Below are positions 23,006 to 31,550 of a stretch of DNA of 64,000 nucleotides, in pieces (the first letter of the stretch is position 1; every line of letters begins with the position of its first letter). The translations under genes and the position numbers were made by a program. The notes under the pieces were generated by a model, which did not search any database, was not told the origin of the DNA, and saw only the letters and a program-made list of their open reading frames with translations. The stretch is from contig NZ_FOXJ01000003.1 in the NCBI RefSeq assembly GCF_900115685.1, positions 434,001 to 498,000 on the forward strand, read 5' to 3'. The stretch is from Variovorax sp. 770b2. Its GTDB lineage: Bacteria > Pseudomonadota > Gammaproteobacteria > Burkholderiales > Burkholderiaceae_C.

Positions 23006-23031
23006 TTCGATCGGCGCATGGGCCGATTCAA
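23006..23031. promoter_or_regulatory. Operator dyad, site 2 (upstream of OFA transporter)
   Basis: TTCGATCGG (23006-23014), eight bases, CCGATTCAA (23023-23031); seven of nine positions are symmetric, and the right half is identical to that of site 1 at 9672-9680. Spacing to the -35 box is the same as at site 1. The LysR gene ends 30 bp further upstream. Confidence 0.65.
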
Positions 23032-23060
23032 TAACTAAATGCCCGGCGCGGGATGGGCGC

Positions 23061-24008
23061 TCAGTCGCCGCCGAGCGTCCCGCTGTGCAGGCGGACCTGC
23101 TCGGCCCATTCGGGCGTCTGCAGGAAGGCCAGCGCCGCATCGAGCGCGCGCGAAGAGCGCACGCCGTCCTGCGTCATGAAGCCGATGGGCGTGCGCACCT
23201 CGGGCGCCACCAGCGGCAGCGCCTCCAGCTCGCGGTGGCTGCGCACGGCCGCGACCATCGCGCCCGGCAGCACGCTGCTGACGGTGCCCGCGCTCACGGC
23301 CAGCGTGAGCGTGAGCACCGAGTTGGTCTCGATGGCGGGCGCCACCGGCACGCCGGACTCGCGCAGTGCCTGGTTCATGATGGCGCGGTTGTGCATGTCG
23401 GTCGTGAGCAGGCACAGGGGCTGCCTGGCCGCCTCGGCCCAGGTGATCGGCTGGCCGATGTGCAGCTCGTCCGCCGAAGGCGTCTCGGCGCGCCGCAGCA
23501 GGAAGTAGTGCTCCACGCTCTGCGGCCAGGCCGTGAGCTTGATGCCCGGCAGGTGCATGCGCTCGGTGTAGCCCAGGGCCAGGTCGATGGAGAGGCTTTC
23601 CAGGCCGGTCTCCAGGTCCTGCGAACTCATCGACAGCACGACCGGCACGATGCCCGGGTGGCGCTGGTGCAGCATGGCCGCGAAGCGCGAAAGGATCGGG
23701 ATGGCGGTGGGCACGGCGGCCATGCGCAACCGGCCGTGCGGGTTGTCCACGTCGCTGCGCAGCTCCTGCAGCAGCACCTCGTTGTCGCGCAGCATGCGCT
23801 GCGCCGTGGCCAGCACGCGCTCGCCCTCGTGCGTGAGGCCCACGTAGACGCGGGCGCGCTTGACGATGACCACGCCGAACTCGGTTTCCAGCGCCCGCAG
23901 CGCGTTCGACAACGCGGGCTGGGTGATGTGGCAGGCCTGCGCGGCGCGGCCGAAATGCTTGTGCTCGCTCAGGGCGACCAGGTAGCGCATCGAAGCGAGC
24001 AGGTTCAT
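23061..24008 (-). CDS. LysR-family transcription regulator
   Basis: A 315-residue regulator. The N-terminal helix-turn-helix (HFGRAAQACHITQPALSNALR, about 18-38) is followed by a linker helix and the two-lobed ligand domain from about residue 93 (LRMAAVPTAIPILSRF). It is co-directional with the OFA transporter, 138 bp upstream of it. Part of the shared operator lies at its own start. It is the obvious candidate regulator of the transporter and the FdhF-like operon; ligand unknown, formate or oxalate being plausible. Confidence 0.9.
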   Translation of the reverse strand: MNLLASMRYLVALSEHKHFGRAAQACHITQPALSNALRALETEFGVVIVKRARVYVGLTHEGERVLATAQRMLRDNEVLLQELRSDVDNPHGRLRMAAVPTAIPILSRFAAMLHQRHPGIVPVVLSMSSQDLETGLESLSIDLALGYTERMHLPGIKLTAWPQSVEHYFLLRRAETPSADELHIGQPITWAEAARQPLCLLTTDMHNRAIMNQALRESGVPVAPAIETNSVLTLTLAVSAGTVSSVLPGAMVAAVRSHRELEALPLVAPEVRTPIGFMTQDGVRSSRALDAALAFLQTPEWAEQVRLHSGTLGGD

Positions 24009-24019
24009 TCCCGGCCCTC

Positions 24020-24031
24020 CGATCGGCGCAT
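24020..24031. promoter_or_regulatory. Half operator at the LysR gene start
   Basis: CGATCGGCGCAT is identical to 12 bases of site 2 (23008-23019). It lies 12 bp upstream of the LysR ATG and has no good second half. Such a position would suit negative autoregulation. Confidence 0.4.
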
Positions 24032-24075
24032 CTCAGACACAACCGGGCGAATCAAAGGCAAACGCGCGTCCGGGT

Positions 24076-25167
24076 TCAGGTGTTCTTGCTGATCGAGATG
24101 GTCGGGAATTTCGACGAGAAGTCCTTCGCCTTCTCCGAGATGCCCACGGCCACCTGGCGTGCCACCGCCTTGTAGATGCCGGCCACCTCGCCCTCGGGGT
24201 CGGCCACCACGGTGGGCGCGCCGCTGTCGGCCTGCAGGCGGATCTTGATGTCCAGCGGCAGCGCGCCCAGGTAGTCCATCTGGTATTCGGCCGCCATCTT
24301 CTTGCCGCCGTCGCTGCCGAAGATGTGCTCGGCATGCCCGCAGTTCGAGCAGATGTGCACCGCCATGTTCTCCACGATGCCCAGGATCGGCACGCCGACC
24401 TTCTCGAACATCTTGATGCCCTTCTTGGCATCGAGCAGCGCGATGTCCTGCGGCGTGGTGACGATCACCGCGCCCGTCATCGGCACGCGCTGGCTCAGCG
24501 TGAGCTGGATGTCGCCGGTGCCGGGGGGCATGTCGACGATGAGGTAGTCCAGGTCCTTCCAGTTGGTCTGGCGCAGCAGTTGCTCCAGCGCCTGCGTGGC
24601 CATGGGGCCGCGCCAGATCATGGCCTGGTCCTGGTCGACCAGGAAGCCGATGGACATCACCTGCACGCCGTGGCGCTGCATGGGTTCCATGGTCTTGCCA
24701 TCGGGGCTGTCGGGGCGGCCCTCGATGCCCATCATCATGGGCTGGCTGGGGCCGTAGATGTCGGCGTCCAGGAGGCCGACGCTTGCGCCTTCCGCGGCCA
24801 GCGCCAGCGCCAGGTTGGCCGCCGTGGTGCTCTTGCCCACGCCGCCCTTGCCCGAGGCCACCGCGATGATGTTCTTCACGTTGGGCATCAGCTGCACGCC
24901 GCGCTGCACCGCGTGGCTGATGACCTTGGTGACGATGTTGACCGACACGTTCTCCACGCCCGGCACGGTCCTGGCTGCGGCCACGAGCGCCTTGCGGATC
25001 GCCGCATGCTGGCTCTTGGCGGGGTAGCCGAGTTCGAGGTCGAACGACACGTCGCCGTCGGCGACCTGGAGGTTCTTGAGCGAGCGGGTGGCCGCGAATT
25101 CTTTGTGGGTGTTCGGGTCTGCGACGCTCTTGAGGGCGCCCATGATCGCGTCTTGGGTGATGGCCAT
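24076..25167 (-). CDS. apbC: Iron-sulfur cluster carrier protein ApbC/Mrp
   Basis: A 363-residue MRP/NBP35-type ATPase that carries and delivers Fe-S clusters. The N-terminal DUF59/MIP18-like domain covers about 1-85. The deviant P-loop GKGGVGKS is at 106-113, and CSNCGH provides the CXXC that bridges a [4Fe-4S] cluster between two subunits. Length is normal. Its neighbourhood contains several Fe-S molybdoenzymes, though Mrp is a general housekeeping factor. Confidence 0.95.
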   Translation of the reverse strand: MAITQDAIMGALKSVADPNTHKEFAATRSLKNLQVADGDVSFDLELGYPAKSQHAAIRKALVAAARTVPGVENVSVNIVTKVISHAVQRGVQLMPNVKNIIAVASGKGGVGKSTTAANLALALAAEGASVGLLDADIYGPSQPMMMGIEGRPDSPDGKTMEPMQRHGVQVMSIGFLVDQDQAMIWRGPMATQALEQLLRQTNWKDLDYLIVDMPPGTGDIQLTLSQRVPMTGAVIVTTPQDIALLDAKKGIKMFEKVGVPILGIVENMAVHICSNCGHAEHIFGSDGGKKMAAEYQMDYLGALPLDIKIRLQADSGAPTVVADPEGEVAGIYKAVARQVAVGISEKAKDFSSKFPTISISKNT

Positions 25168-25241
25168 TGATCAAACTCCTGAATGGCGGGTAGTCTAAGG
25201 TGCTCCCCAAGCCCTCACCGAACAGCCTGCCAATAACCAAA

Positions 25242-26435
25242 ATGACAGAGACAAGCCCCGCCACCGGCCTTCTGCTCACCGGAGGCGGCGCACGGGCGGC
25301 CTACCAGGTCGGCGTGCTCGAAGCCATTGCCGAAATGCGACGCGCCGCCGGCCCGGCCGCCGGTACCGGCAACCCCTTTCCCGTCATCACCGGCACCTCG
25401 GCCGGCGCCATCAACGCGGCGGCGCTGGCCTGCGGCGCGGACGACTTCGACCACGTGGTGGCGCACATCGCCGAGGTCTGGCGCAGCTTTCGCGCAGAGC
25501 AGGTGTACCGCGCCGATTCGCTCTCGGTCATCGGCAGCGGCGCGCGCTGGCGCATGCTGCTGGGGTTCGGGCGCTTCGCGGCCAACTGGATGCGCGTGAA
25601 GCCCAAGTCGCTGCTGGACAACGCGCCGCTGGCCGACCTGCTGCAGCGCATGGTGCCGCTGGATCGCCTGCCGCAGCTCATGCAAGCAGGCCATGTCAAG
25701 GCGCTGGCGGTGACCGCATCGAGCTACAGCTCGGGCGAGCACGTCACCTTCTTCGAGGCCGCGGTGCCGATGGAGCCCTGGGTGCGCTCGCAGCGCCTGT
25801 CGGTGCGCGACCGCATCACGCACCACCACCTGCTCGCGTCCTCGGCGATTCCCTTCGTGTTTCCGGCGACCGCGCTGCCGATGCAGGGCCACACCGAATA
25901 CTTCGGCGACGGCTCGATGCGCCAGTCGGCGCCCATCGCAGCGGCGATCCACCTGGGCGCCGAGCGCATCCTGGTGATCGGCGCGGGCCGCATGCACGAG
26001 CCGCGCGAGACCGATGCGCCCAACACGCACAGCGGCTACCCGACCATGGCGCAGATCGCGGGCCATGCGCTCTCCAGCATCTTTCTCGATGCGCTGGCGG
26101 TGGACATCGAGCGGCTGCGCCGCATCAACCACACGCTGGGGCTGATTCCCGAAGAAGTGCGCGCGTCGAGCGCGCTGCGCCCGCTCGACCTGCTGGTGAT
26201 CTCGCCTTCGGAGCGCCTGGACGTGATCGCGGCGCGCCACGTGGATTCGCTGCCCGGCGCGGTGCGGCACCTCCTGGGCGGCTCGAAGGCCGCGGCCGAC
26301 GTGAAGGGCGGCGCGCTCGCGAGCTACCTGCTGTTCGAGTCGGGCTACACGCGCGAGCTGATGGCGCTCGGGCGGGCCGATGCGATGAAGCAGCGCGACG
26401 AAGTGCTGCGCTTCTTCGGCTGGAACGCAGCCTGA
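25242..26435 (+). CDS. Patatin-like phospholipase
   Basis: A 397-residue serine lipase. The oxyanion-hole motif TGGGARAAYQVGVL (13-26), nucleophile GTSAG (Ser53) and the catalytic Asp in GDGSMRQSAP are all present, so an active Ser-Asp dyad is expected. No signal peptide is seen. The start at 25242 is the first residue of the conserved part; an ATG at 25200 is possible but sits in the apbC promoter region. Likely a lysophospholipase or acyl hydrolase of membrane lipids. Confidence 0.88.
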   Translation: MTETSPATGLLLTGGGARAAYQVGVLEAIAEMRRAAGPAAGTGNPFPVITGTSAGAINAAALACGADDFDHVVAHIAEVWRSFRAEQVYRADSLSVIGSGARWRMLLGFGRFAANWMRVKPKSLLDNAPLADLLQRMVPLDRLPQLMQAGHVKALAVTASSYSSGEHVTFFEAAVPMEPWVRSQRLSVRDRITHHHLLASSAIPFVFPATALPMQGHTEYFGDGSMRQSAPIAAAIHLGAERILVIGAGRMHEPRETDAPNTHSGYPTMAQIAGHALSSIFLDALAVDIERLRRINHTLGLIPEEVRASSALRPLDLLVISPSERLDVIAARHVDSLPGAVRHLLGGSKAAADVKGGALASYLLFESGYTRELMALGRADAMKQRDEVLRFFGWNAA

Positions 26436-26439
26436 CGAA

Positions 26440-27645
26440 CTAGAGCCGCACCGGCGCGCGCTGCCCGCGCAGGACCTCGTCCGCATCGAGCCCGACCAGG
26501 TCGCGGTACACCGAGGGTGCCGTCGCGCCCTCGGTGCTGATCAGCAGCACCTTGGAGCGCACGTCGAGGCGAACCTTTCGCCACAGGTCGTCCGACAGCG
26601 TGAGCACGCGCAGCGCCGCGATGCCCGCCGCGCCCGATTCGCCGCTCACGATGGGGCTGTCGTGCGCCGAGCCCCGCGCCAAGAGGCGCATCGCCTCGAC
26701 GGCGTCGCCGTCCTCGATGGTGAGGAAGGCATCGACCGAGGGCGCCAGGAAACGCCAGGCGAGCGGCGAGGTCTCGCCGCAGGCAAGGCCGGCCATCACC
26801 GAGTCGACGCTGCCGGTGGCATTCGATGCGTGGCCGTTGATCGCGCTCTGCAGCAGGCAATCGGCCTGGCGCGGCTCCACGACGATGAGGGTCGGCCGCT
26901 TCTCCCCGTACTGCTCCCACAGGTAGCTCGCCACGCCCGCGGCCAGCCCGCCGACGCCGCCTTGCAGGATCACGTGCGAGAACATCGCCATGCCCTCCTG
27001 CTGCTCCATCACCTCGTCGGCCAGGATGCCGTAGCCCTGCATCACGTCGCGCGGAATGTCTTCGTAGCCGGCGTAGGAGGTGTCGGAGACCACCTGCCAG
27101 CCGTTCTTTTCGGCCAATGCGGCCGCATGCGCGACCGAGTCGTCGTAGTTGCCCTCGATGCGCACGATCTCCGCGCCGAAGGCCGCGATGGCGGTTTCTC
27201 GCTCCACGCTCACATGCCGGTGCAGCACGATCACGCAGCGCACGCCGATGCTTTGCGCCGCCACAGCCAGCGCGCGGCCGTGGTTGCCGTCGGTGGCGCT
27301 GACGACGACCAGCGACCGGAGCCCTGCCGCATGCGCGCCGCGCAGCACGGCCACCGGGTCCCACGCGGGGTGGGCCCGAAGAACGAGCCGCACGAGCGCG
27401 GCCGGCGCGCCCAGCGCCTTGAAGCTGCCGAGCGTCGAGCGCTTGGATTCGTCCTTCACGAAGATGCCCGCCACGCCCAGTTCCTCCGCCATGTCGGGCA
27501 GTTGCCAGAGCGGCGTGGGCTCGGGCGCGAGCAACGGCCAGCGCGAGAGCCAGGCGCGCGTGCGCCGGGCCTCGGCGATGCAGAGGATGTCGCGAAGCTC
27601 GCCGGGGTAGGCGCCGCGGGTGGCGTTCTTGTTGATGACCAGCAT
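26440..27645 (-). CDS. dpaL: Diaminopropionate ammonia-lyase (YgeX family)
   Basis: A PLP enzyme of 401 residues that turns 2,3-diaminopropionate into pyruvate and two ammonia. PLP-binding Lys76 lies in GSFKALGA, the cofactor phosphate loop in QGGVGGLAAG, and SATDGNHGRALA is typical of the fold-type II lyases. It is second in an operon, 32 bp after an M20 amidohydrolase, the same pairing as ygeX-ygeY in E. coli. Its stop lies 4 bp from that of the convergent patatin gene. Confidence 0.9.
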   Translation of the reverse strand: MLVINKNATRGAYPGELRDILCIAEARRTRAWLSRWPLLAPEPTPLWQLPDMAEELGVAGIFVKDESKRSTLGSFKALGAPAALVRLVLRAHPAWDPVAVLRGAHAAGLRSLVVVSATDGNHGRALAVAAQSIGVRCVIVLHRHVSVERETAIAAFGAEIVRIEGNYDDSVAHAAALAEKNGWQVVSDTSYAGYEDIPRDVMQGYGILADEVMEQQEGMAMFSHVILQGGVGGLAAGVASYLWEQYGEKRPTLIVVEPRQADCLLQSAINGHASNATGSVDSVMAGLACGETSPLAWRFLAPSVDAFLTIEDGDAVEAMRLLARGSAHDSPIVSGESGAAGIAALRVLTLSDDLWRKVRLDVRSKVLLISTEGATAPSVYRDLVGLDADEVLRGQRAPVRL

Positions 27646-27677
27646 GGGGAAAAAAGAAAAAGGGGTTGTCTTGTCGG

Positions 27678-28847
27678 TCAGCGCGGAAGGCGCAGGCGGA
27701 CGATTTCCGCGAAGTAGCGGGCGCCCGTCGCGAGCACCTCGTCGTTGAAGTCGTAGCTGCCGTTGTGCAGCGGCGTGCCGCCGGGCGCACCCTCGGCGCC
27801 GTTGCCCAGGAACACGAAGGCGCCGGGCACCACCTTCAGGAACGCGCCGAAGTCCTCGGAAATCATCATCGGCGCCACGTTGGCATCGACGTTCTCCGCC
27901 CCCACCACGGCCGTGGCCGCTGCCACGGCGACGGGCATGCATTCGGCCCAGTTCACCGTGGGCGCGAACTCGTGCGTGTAGGTGAATTCGCACCCGGCGC
28001 CGTGCATGCGGCAGATGCCTTCGCTGATCTCGCGCATGCGCGCCGCCAGCATCTTCTGCACCTCGGGGTCGTAGCTGCGCGTGTCGCCCTTGATGATCAC
28101 GTTCGACGGAATCGCGTTGCGGATGCCGTCGGTGATGAACTCGGTGCACGAGACCACCGCCTGCGCGCCCGGGTCGAGCGTGCGCGAGACGATGGCCTGC
28201 AGCGCGAGCACGATCTGCGCGCCGATGACGATCGGGTCGATCCCCATGTGCGGTCGCGCGGCATGCGTGCCGCGGCCCTTCACGTGGATGACGAAGTTGT
28301 CCTCGCTCGCCATGAGGCCGCCCGCGCGCGTGGCGATCGTGCCCGCGCGCATGCCGGGCATGTTGTGCAGGCCGTAGATCTCGTCGACCGGAAAGCGCGC
28401 GAAAAGGCCGTCGTCCATCATGGCTTTCGCGCCGCGGCCGTGCTCTTCGGCGGGCTGGAAGATGAAGCGCACGGTGCCGTCGAAATCCTGGCGCTCGCGC
28501 AGCAGCCGCGCCGCGCCCAGGACGATCGACATGTGGCCGTCATGGCCGCAGGCGTGCATCTTTCCGGGGGTGGCCGAGGCGTAGGGGCGGTCGGTCGGCA
28601 CCTCGGCGATGTTGAGCGCGTCCATCTCGGCGCGCAGGCCGACGACGCCCTTGCCGCTGCCCACCTTCAGGTTCGCGACGAGCCCCGTGCCGCCGATGCC
28701 GGTGTGCACCTCCAGGCCCAGCGCCTTCAGCACGCCGGCCACGAAGGCCGAGGTCCTGGCCTCCTCAAAACCGGTCTCGGGCATCGCGTGCAATTGGCGG
28801 CGCCAACCCGAGAGCTGGTCGCGCAGGGGTTCGTCGGGGAATTTCAT
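27678..28847 (-). CDS. M20-family amidohydrolase (hippurate hydrolase/N-acyl amino acid amidase type)
   Basis: A 389-residue metal-dependent amidase. Metal ligands lie in HACGHDGH (98-105); the catalytic Glu pair is in QPAEEHGRGA, and the lid domain has GRGTHAARPH. No signal peptide. Upstream of dpaL, it probably frees diaminopropionate from an N-acylated form, an inference from the gene pair. A divergent Lrp-type regulator 82 bp away likely controls both. Confidence 0.88.
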   Translation of the reverse strand: MKFPDEPLRDQLSGWRRQLHAMPETGFEEARTSAFVAGVLKALGLEVHTGIGGTGLVANLKVGSGKGVVGLRAEMDALNIAEVPTDRPYASATPGKMHACGHDGHMSIVLGAARLLRERQDFDGTVRFIFQPAEEHGRGAKAMMDDGLFARFPVDEIYGLHNMPGMRAGTIATRAGGLMASEDNFVIHVKGRGTHAARPHMGIDPIVIGAQIVLALQAIVSRTLDPGAQAVVSCTEFITDGIRNAIPSNVIIKGDTRSYDPEVQKMLAARMREISEGICRMHGAGCEFTYTHEFAPTVNWAECMPVAVAAATAVVGAENVDANVAPMMISEDFGAFLKVVPGAFVFLGNGAEGAPGGTPLHNGSYDFNDEVLATGARYFAEIVRLRLPR

Positions 28848-28929
28848 GGCGCGATGCTATTGACAATGCGGCGATACAGGCACGCAAAATCGGGCCCTTC
28901 GACGCAACGTTTTTGCGTCACACGCCGCC

Positions 28930-29409
28930 ATGCCCCCTCTCGATGCCCAAGACCTTCGCCTGCTGGAGCTGATCCAGGCCAACAGCCGCATGTCGCAAAG
29001 CGAACTGGGCGAGCGCATCCACCTGTCGACGGCGGCCGTGAACCGGCGGCTCAAGCGCATGCGCGACGACGGGGTGATCCAGCGCTACGGCGCGGTGCTC
29101 GCGCCCGCCGCGCTGGGCCATCCGCTGTCCATCGTGGCCGAGGTGGAAGTCGAGAGCGAGCGCATCGACCTGCTCGATGCGATGAAACAGAGTTTCAGGG
29201 ACTGCCCAGAGGTGCAGCAGTGCTACTACGTGACGGGCGAGTGGGACTTCATCCTGATCCTGGTCGTGCAGGACATGGCGCAGTACACGACGCTGAGCCG
29301 GAAGCTTTTCTTCCAGAGCAACAACGTCAAGCGCTTTCGCACGCTGGTGACGATGGACCCGGTGAAGGTCAGCGTGGACGTGCCGGTGCGGCCGGAGCCG
29401 GTGGGGTAG
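28930..29409 (+). CDS. Lrp/AsnC-family transcription regulator
   Basis: A 159-residue regulator. The N-terminal helix-turn-helix (RLLELIQANSRMSQSELGERIHLS, split here over about 10-33) is followed by a RAM ligand domain (VAEVEVESERIDLLD, YYVTGEWDFILILVV). It is divergent from the M20/dpaL operon, so amino-acid-responsive control of that operon is likely. Start at 28930 chosen because MPPLDAQD precedes the conserved helix directly. Confidence 0.9.
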   Translation: MPPLDAQDLRLLELIQANSRMSQSELGERIHLSTAAVNRRLKRMRDDGVIQRYGAVLAPAALGHPLSIVAEVEVESERIDLLDAMKQSFRDCPEVQQCYYVTGEWDFILILVVQDMAQYTTLSRKLFFQSNNVKRFRTLVTMDPVKVSVDVPVRPEPVG

Positions 29410-29430
29410 ACATCGACGCTGCCGCGCGCG

Positions 29431-29796
29431 TCAGGAAAGCCCGAGAAGCACCGCGATGCCCGTGATGAACCAGCTCGCGGTCGTCGCGTGGGCCGCGCTC
29501 TCCCTGGAGATCGGCCACAGCTTCGCGCGCTTCCATGCGCGCAGGTTGCAGGCCACGGCCAGCACCAGCCCGCAGAGGAAGACCACAGAGGAATAGGACG
29601 ACGGCCAGCCGAGCGCGGCGATCAGCGAGACCACGAGGATCAGGGCCCCTGCTGCCCAGATGCCGCTGGCAGTGCTCGCAAGCACATGGCAAAGGCCGCC
29701 GCAGGCTTCGCACGTCGCAGGCGCGGCGCGGTTGGACCAGCGTTTGGCGAGGCCGGTGATGCCCGGCTTCCTGCAATGCGGACAGTCGTACTTCAT
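29431..29796 (-). CDS. Small zinc-ribbon membrane protein
   Basis: A 121-residue protein. The N-terminus has CPHCRKPG and, 25 residues on, CEACGG, a CXXC..CXXC zinc ribbon. Three hydrophobic segments follow (about 46-64, 68-86, 107-120). Function unknown. It overlaps the upstream membrane-protein gene by 4 bp (ATGA), so the two form a pair. Confidence 0.7.
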   Translation of the reverse strand: MKYDCPHCRKPGITGLAKRWSNRAAPATCEACGGLCHVLASTASGIWAAGALILVVSLIAALGWPSSYSSVVFLCGLVLAVACNLRAWKRAKLWPISRESAAHATTASWFITGIAVLLGLS

Positions 29797-30038
29797 GAAA
29801 AGAAAATCGTCAGGATGGGAAAGAGGACGAGAAACGCGAGAAAGCCGAGGGCATATACCGACATGCCCGCGCCGACCGCCAGGTACGGCACAAACGCGGC
29901 GAATCGCCTGAGTGCATCCGCGGCGCGATGCCCTCGCGGAAGCAGCGCGGCGACAAGAAGGGAGAGCACCATCAGCGCGACGGCCACGCCGGCCAGGACG
30001 GCGACGCCGGTCAGCATCAGCGAGAGTTTCGGTGTCAT
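29793..30038 (-). CDS. Small membrane protein of unknown function
   Basis: An 81-residue protein with two long hydrophobic stretches (about 8-34 and 50-78) and a short basic loop (PRGHRAADALRRF) between them. The start at 30038 is the ATG just before the first helix; a longer form reaching 30125 would overlap yceH. Coupled to the zinc-ribbon gene downstream. I do not recognise it. Confidence 0.6.
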   Translation of the reverse strand: MTPKLSLMLTGVAVLAGVAVALMVLSLLVAALLPRGHRAADALRRFAAFVPYLAVGAGMSVYALGFLAFLVLFPILTIFFS

Positions 30039-30087
30039 TCGCTGCGCAAGATAACGCAGTTCAGGCCCAACGCAAAACCGGAACGGG

Positions 30088-30774
30088 TCAGCCCGCGTCG
30101 GAAATCCCGAGCTCCGAACACACACGCGCGACCAGTGCCTTCAGCGTTGCCAGCTCGGCCTCGAGCCGAGCCACGTTGGCCTTGAGCGCCGCAACTTCAC
30201 CGAGCGATGCATCGTGCGATGCGTACGAACCGTCGCCCGATGCGCCGGCCGGCCCCGCGACCTCTTCCGCCGGCTGCCCGCTCAGCAGGTGCGCCCAGCG
30301 GCTTTCGCGCGCCCCGGGCAGCCGCGCCAGCTTGACCACCAGCGCACCGGCCGGCCGCTCCGAGAGCTCGTCCAGAAAGCCTTCGACCGACGAGATGTCC
30401 GCGAAGTTGTGCATGCGGTCGCAGGCGATGCGCAGTTCGCCGGCCGTTTGCGGCCCGCGCAGCATCAGCACGGTGAGCAGGATCACGGACTGCGAGGGAA
30501 TGCGCAGCACGCGGTCGATGTTGTGTTCGTAGCGGAATGCGCGGCCGCCGCTGCTTTCCGCGACGAGGCTGTAGCCCTTCAGGCTGTCGATGGCGGACTG
30601 GATCTGCGACTCGGTGAGTTCGAGCACCGGGTTGCGGCTGGTCTTCTGGTTGCAGCCCGAGACCAGCGAATTGAGCGTGAGCGGATAGCTGTCGGGCACG
30701 GTGCGCTGCTTTTCGGCGAGCACGCCGAGCACGCGGGTTTCGAGGAGGGACAGGATGGGCAGCGGTGTGGACAT
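30088..30774 (-). CDS. yceH: YceH family protein (UPF0502, DUF480)
   Basis: A 228-residue protein with two tandem winged-helix domains. Typical segments are LGVLAEKQRTVPDSYPLTLN near the N-terminus and NQKTSRNPVLELTE after it. The C-terminal 50 residues form a predicted coiled coil (LKANVARLEAELATLKALVAR). The family is widespread; its molecular role is not settled. The start at 30774 has no strong rival. Confidence 0.9.
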   Translation of the reverse strand: MSTPLPILSLLETRVLGVLAEKQRTVPDSYPLTLNSLVSGCNQKTSRNPVLELTESQIQSAIDSLKGYSLVAESSGGRAFRYEHNIDRVLRIPSQSVILLTVLMLRGPQTAGELRIACDRMHNFADISSVEGFLDELSERPAGALVVKLARLPGARESRWAHLLSGQPAEEVAGPAGASGDGSYASHDASLGEVAALKANVARLEAELATLKALVARVCSELGISDAG

Positions 30775-30824
30775 GGCTCAGCGACAGGATTCGAAAGTAA
30801 AGACACAAGGGGCCGCCGATGGAT

Positions 30825-31532
30825 TCATGGCGACACCACGCCGAGTATCGGCCCCAGGTCGCGCACGAAGTCGCTTCGCCCCAATGCCTTGGAGTGCAGC
30901 GCCGAGACGGTGCCGTCCAGGTACAGGGCATCGCGGCAGTGCAGCACGTCGCGGAAGTACACCGCGAAATCGTGGAAGTTCACCGGCGTCTCGCTCATCA
31001 CGAAGATCGCCGTGCGGCCCGATGCGCAGACGCCGTTGCGGATCTTGCGCGAGTCGGAGTTGGGAAGGAGCGCCGGGTGCAGCACGCCATGGCGCAGCAG
31101 CAGCGGGCCGGACTGCGTGGCAAGGCGCACGCCGCCGCGCTTGGCGACCGCCGGGTACTCCGAAGACTCGATCACCCGGGGCCCGTCGTCGGTGACGAGG
31201 AACACGCCGTTCGGCTTCAGGAAGAAGTTGCCGGTGCCGCTCGCCAGGTTGAGCGGCGACTCTTCGCGGCCGTCGCGAACGAAGAGGCCGACCGGGGAGA
31301 AGTCCGCGTGGTACATGCCCGCGTTGACCGCGAAGACGAGTTGCCTGTCATGCGCCTTCAGCCACGCATCCAGCCGGTCGAAGCGCTTGAACGCCACGCC
31401 CGTGTCGTCGTTCAGGAACAGCGCGAGCTTCTCGGTGCGAAGGTCGACCTTCACCACCGTGTAGCGCGGGTCCGCCGCAACGGACGCGCAACTCGCAAGG
31501 ACGACGGCCAGCAGAAGCAGAAGCTTTCTCAT
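30825..31532 (-). CDS. Phosphodiester glycosidase-domain (NAGPA/DUF2233) exported protein
   Basis: A 235-residue protein with a signal sequence whose LASC at about 12-15 may be a lipobox. The domain resembles the NAGPA/YigE phosphodiester glycosidase fold: VFAVNAGMYHADFSPVGLFV, NGVFLVTDDGP, ALYLDGTVSAL. In the family the Asp and Asn positions near such motifs act on sugar phosphodiesters. Substrate unknown. It lies 18 bp after the dehydrogenase gene and may share its transcript. Confidence 0.8.
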   Translation of the reverse strand: MRKLLLLLAVVLASCASVAADPRYTVVKVDLRTEKLALFLNDDTGVAFKRFDRLDAWLKAHDRQLVFAVNAGMYHADFSPVGLFVRDGREESPLNLASGTGNFFLKPNGVFLVTDDGPRVIESSEYPAVAKRGGVRLATQSGPLLLRHGVLHPALLPNSDSRKIRNGVCASGRTAIFVMSETPVNFHDFAVYFRDVLHCRDALYLDGTVSALHSKALGRSDFVRDLGPILGVVSP

Positions 31533-31550
31533 GGCCGCACCCTCTTCGGA

